Assembly: GCA_937950605.1 (NCBI GenBank)
Contig: CALFDA010000087.1
Location: forward strand, 1-9,601
DNA: 9,601 bases
From: an uncultured PS1 clade bacterium
GTDB taxonomy: Bacteria; Pseudomonadota; Gammaproteobacteria; PS1; Pseudothioglobaceae
Direction: 5' to 3'
Shown: positions 7,613-9,601 of the stretch, piece after piece
How the letters are laid out: the number at the start of each line of letters is the position of its first letter
Numbering within the stretch: position 1 is the first letter of the stretch
Notes under the pieces: model-generated
Seen by the model: only the letters and a program-made list of their open reading frames with translations
Databases searched by the model: none
Told to the model about the DNA's origin: nothing
Program-made: the position numbers and the translations under genes

Positions 7613-7907
7613 AGACTATATAAGAAGTGTTAAATGCTCTGACGATAGGGGTTTAAAGATGGTCGATGATTCAGTATCTTTTGGGGTAAATAGTGCAGCT
7701 AGTTTAGAGCAAAGTTTTCGGTAAAATATTGGCGATTATTAGTACTTATAAAACTTTAGGCTGGGCAACACAAAAATTGATTAAGGCGTTCTTAATGCAC
7801 ATATTGCTACAAAATTACGCAAACTATCTTATCAAAAAAACGTTAAAAAACAATATGTTTTTGAGTGTCTTAGTGGGAAAATCTTTATAAATATATATCA
7901 ATCGTAA
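7608..7907 (+). pseudogene. Decayed HicB-type antitoxin gene
   Basis: One frame across 100 codons carries HicB-like blocks in the right order. They are YKDYIRSVKCSDD (usual N-terminal YKGYIGSVEYS type), DDSVSFGVNSAASLEQSF (the 'D-V-F-G-SV-ELEQ-F' core), NIGDY (usual SVDDYL), and then LNAHIATKLRKLSYQ with NVKKQYVFECLS. The last pair resembles the C-terminal ribbon-helix-helix region 'LNVRI---LH-KL---A---VSLNQYV-E-L' that binds operator DNA. In-frame stops at 7722, 7740, 7749 and 7782 break it, there is no start codon before the first block, and about 10 residues seem lost between the first two blocks. All blocks keep one frame, so decay here was mainly by point mutation. It lies immediately after the HicA-like relic. 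The match is by recalled family pattern; a profile search would settle it. Confidence 0.65.
7861..7891 (+). promoter_or_regulatory. Weak candidate promoter for gatB
   Basis: TTGAGT (7861-7866) and TATAAA (7886-7891) lie 19 nt apart, 31 nt upstream of the gatB ATG. The spacing is long and the region is AT-rich and inside the HicB relic, so this may be chance. gatB could equally be read through from the upstream operon, as no terminator is visible in the gap. Confidence 0.25.
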
Positions 7908-7909
7908 TC

Positions 7910-7913
7910 AGGA
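7910..7913 (+). promoter_or_regulatory. Ribosome binding site of gatB
   Basis: AGGA lies 8 nt upstream of the ATG at 7922. This is a clearer site than those of ileS, aroB or gatC, which fits gatB having lost translational coupling to gatA. Confidence 0.6.
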
Positions 7914-7921
7914 ATATTAAT

Positions 7922-9352
7922 ATGCAATGGGAGACAGTTATTGGCTTAGAGATTCACATACAACTAAGTACGCAATCTAAAATATTTTCGTCCGCTTCTA
8001 CAGATTTTGGCGCACAGCCAAATTCACAGGCATGTGCAGTAGATTTAGGTTTGCCAGGTGTCCTGCCAGTGCTTAACAAAACGGCAGTCAATAAAGCAAT
8101 TAAATTTGGTTTAGCAGTTAATGCACATATTAACCAGCGCAATGTTTTTGATAGGAAGAATTATTTTTACCCTGATTTGCCAAAAGGTTATCAAATTTCA
8201 CAACTAGATTGGCCGATTGTCGGAAAAGGTGAAATTGATATTATAGTCAATGGACAAGTTAAAACTATTGCTATAACACGCGCGCACCTTGAAGAAGATG
8301 CAGGAAAATCTGTGCATGACATGTTTGATAATTACACAGCCATTGATCTTAATCGTGCAGGTACACCACTTTTGGAAATTGTATCCGAGCCTGATATGCG
8401 TAGTGCCACCGAAGCAGTTTACTATGCCAAAAAAATTCATGCTTTGGTGCAATATATTGATATTTGTGATGGCAATATGCAAGAGGGGTCTTTTCGTTGT
8501 GATGCTAATGTTTCTATTCGTCCAATAGGACAAAAAACGCTTGGTACGCGCACTGAGTTAAAAAATATCAATTCATTTAAATTCTTGGAAAAAGCCATTA
8601 ACCTTGAAGTAGATAGGCAACAAGGAATCTTAGAAGATGGCGGAGAAGTTGTGCAAGAAACGCGTTTGTATGATGCGATTAAGCATCAAACGCGTTCTAT
8701 GCGCTCTAAAGAAGAGGCAAACGATTACCGTTATTTTCCAGACCCAGATTTATTGCCTGTTGAAATTTCAGATGAGTTGTTAGTTGAAATTAAATCCGAA
8801 TTGCCAGAATTGCCTGCCGAAAAAAAATCGCGCTTCATTAAAGATTTTGGTTTAAGTGATTATGATGCAGATGTATTAACTGCACAAAAATCTTTGGCTG
8901 ATTATTTTGAGTTAATTGTTAAATATAATCCTTCAAATGCCAAGCTTTGTGCTAATTGGGTGATGGGCGATTTTTCTGCTACTCTTAATAAATACCATAA
9001 GACGGTCGAACAATCTCCCGTATCGGCAAAAGATTTGTCGTTGTTGATTCAGCGTATTAGCGACAATACTATCTCTAATAAGATTGCTAAAAATGTGTTT
9101 AAATCTATGTGGGAGGGTCAAGGCAATGCAGATGAAATTATCGCATCTCAAGATTTAAAACAAGTAACTGATGCAGATAAGATTGAAACTATTGTAGATG
9201 AAATTATCGCAAATAATGCGTTTCAAGTTGCACAATTTAAATCAGGTAATAAAAAAATACTAGGATTTCTCGTAGGTCAGGTAATGAAAACCACAGGAGG
9301 TAAAGCCAATCCTAAAATTATCAATCAGACAATCAAATCAAAACTCGACTAA
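7922..9352 (+). CDS. gatB: Asp-tRNA(Asn)/Glu-tRNA(Gln) amidotransferase subunit B
   Basis: Phosphorylates the side-chain carboxylate of Glu-tRNA(Gln) or Asp-tRNA(Asn) with ATP and amidates it with ammonia from GatA; it also binds the tRNA. The 476 residues match the family. The N-terminus WETVIGLEIHIQLSTQSKIF fixes the start. Further catalytic-domain landmarks are DLGLPGVLPVLN (41-52), DRKNYFYPDLPKGYQISQ (77-94), HLEEDAGKS (122-130) and the family signature DLNRAGTPLLEIVSEPDMR (142-160), with FRCDANVSIRP near 191-201. The C-terminal tRNA-binding tail ends LVGQVMKTTGGKANPKIINQ, like YqeY-family domains. Only one cysteine (C38) stands where some GatB proteins have a CxxC zinc site, which is common in proteobacterial forms. 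No disabling change is seen. gatB is separated from gatA by decayed DNA, while gatC and gatA overlap. Confidence 0.98.
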   Translation: MQWETVIGLEIHIQLSTQSKIFSSASTDFGAQPNSQACAVDLGLPGVLPVLNKTAVNKAIKFGLAVNAHINQRNVFDRKNYFYPDLPKGYQISQLDWPIVGKGEIDIIVNGQVKTIAITRAHLEEDAGKSVHDMFDNYTAIDLNRAGTPLLEIVSEPDMRSATEAVYYAKKIHALVQYIDICDGNMQEGSFRCDANVSIRPIGQKTLGTRTELKNINSFKFLEKAINLEVDRQQGILEDGGEVVQETRLYDAIKHQTRSMRSKEEANDYRYFPDPDLLPVEISDELLVEIKSELPELPAEKKSRFIKDFGLSDYDADVLTAQKSLADYFELIVKYNPSNAKLCANWVMGDFSATLNKYHKTVEQSPVSAKDLSLLIQRISDNTISNKIAKNVFKSMWEGQGNADEIIASQDLKQVTDADKIETIVDEIIANNAFQVAQFKSGNKKILGFLVGQVMKTTGGKANPKIINQTIKSKLD

Positions 9353-9433
9353 CAGACATTCACACGAACGCATATCACGCACGATAAAGAAAACAGCACA
9401 CCTAATTAAGTAAAGTACAAAAACCTCGCAAAG

Positions 9434-9514
9434 TTACAGCATGCCCCCGCAAAAACTTACAATGTCATCTACCATCAAGGTAAACAAATCCTTTATCTCA
9501 GGTGTTAATTTCAT
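9434..9514 (-). other. Short unrecognised reading frame, possibly a gene fragment
   Basis: The ATG at 9514 overlaps the stop of the frame to its right by 4 bp (ATGA), the arrangement of cotranscribed genes. It begins MKLTPEIKDLFTLMVDDIVS and stops after only 26 residues, just past a G5 run (9444-9448). It may be a truncated or frameshifted gene rather than a complete one. I do not recognise the family. It converges on gatB; between 9353 and 9433 I see neither a gene nor a convincing terminator. Confidence 0.4.
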
Positions 9515-9601
9515 TTACCTACCTTGCCATATCTGCTAGCAACAAAAACTATCGAAGGATTGGTTAGTTTAGGGTCCGCAAAGTTTTTAACTTGTTTGAC
9601 C
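9511..9601 (-). CDS. C-terminal end of an unrecognised protein, cut by window edge
   Basis: A minus-strand frame enters from the right edge and runs 29 codons to a TGA, ending NPSIVFVASRYGKVGK. The composition is protein-like and the stop overlaps a following ATG by 4 bp, both of which favour a real gene. I cannot name the family from this short piece. It could also be part of a relic; only sequence beyond the window can show whether the frame is intact. Confidence 0.45.
   Translation of the reverse strand, partial: VKQVKNFADPKLTNPSIVFVASRYGKVGK

Noticed and set aside
7591..7656. AVVDIKTI and EVLNALTIGV read in a third frame as the HicA C-terminus
   Set aside because: It resembles the end of some HicA proteins, but it needs a frameshift, contains a stop and overlaps the better HicB-like N-terminal block, so I did not include it.
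9427..9585. Nine-base direct repeat CGCAAAGTT at 9427 and 9577
   Set aside because: It is short, with no associated element, and likely chance.

Overview
The window comes from an AT-rich gammaproteobacterial chromosome. The housekeeping proteins (IleS, AroB, GatA, GatB) read as ordinary gammaproteobacterial types. Low GC, relic genes and secreted Sel1-repeat proteins would fit a sulfur-oxidising SUP05/Thioglobus-type bacterium or a related mussel or clam symbiont. That placement is inference from general character; no diagnostic marker gene is present.

Layout: positions 1-939 (minus strand) hold two tandem paralogous secreted Sel1-like repeat proteins with Helicobacter-Hcp-style cysteine pairs. 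The first is cut by the window edge. The second has a 33-bp tandem duplication inside it and a possible frameshift near its C-terminus. Positions 940-1079 are a divergent promoter region. From 1080 to 7274 (plus strand) runs a tight array: ileS (isoleucyl-tRNA synthetase), aroB (3-dehydroquinate synthase), an unrecognised one-pass membrane protein, gatC and gatA. Four of the five genes are linked by stop/start overlaps or lie within 15 bp of the next, so they are probably one operon. gatB follows at 7922-9352.

The 647 bp between gatA and gatB hold no intact gene. Translation of the raw sequence shows what looks like a decayed hicA-hicB toxin-antitoxin pair: recognisable HicA and HicB segments in the usual toxin-then-antitoxin order, interrupted by several stop codons. 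This appears to be an inserted TA module that died and left gatB separated from gatCA, with its own ribosome binding site.

GatC, GatA and GatB together form the tRNA-dependent amidotransferase that converts Glu-tRNA(Gln) and/or Asp-tRNA(Asn) to the correctly charged tRNA. With ileS, most of the operon therefore serves tRNA charging, while aroB serves the shikimate pathway. At the right edge (9434-9601, minus strand) are the tail of one unrecognised reading frame and a short overlapping second frame, convergent with gatB. No rRNA, tRNA, CRISPR array or intact mobile element was seen.
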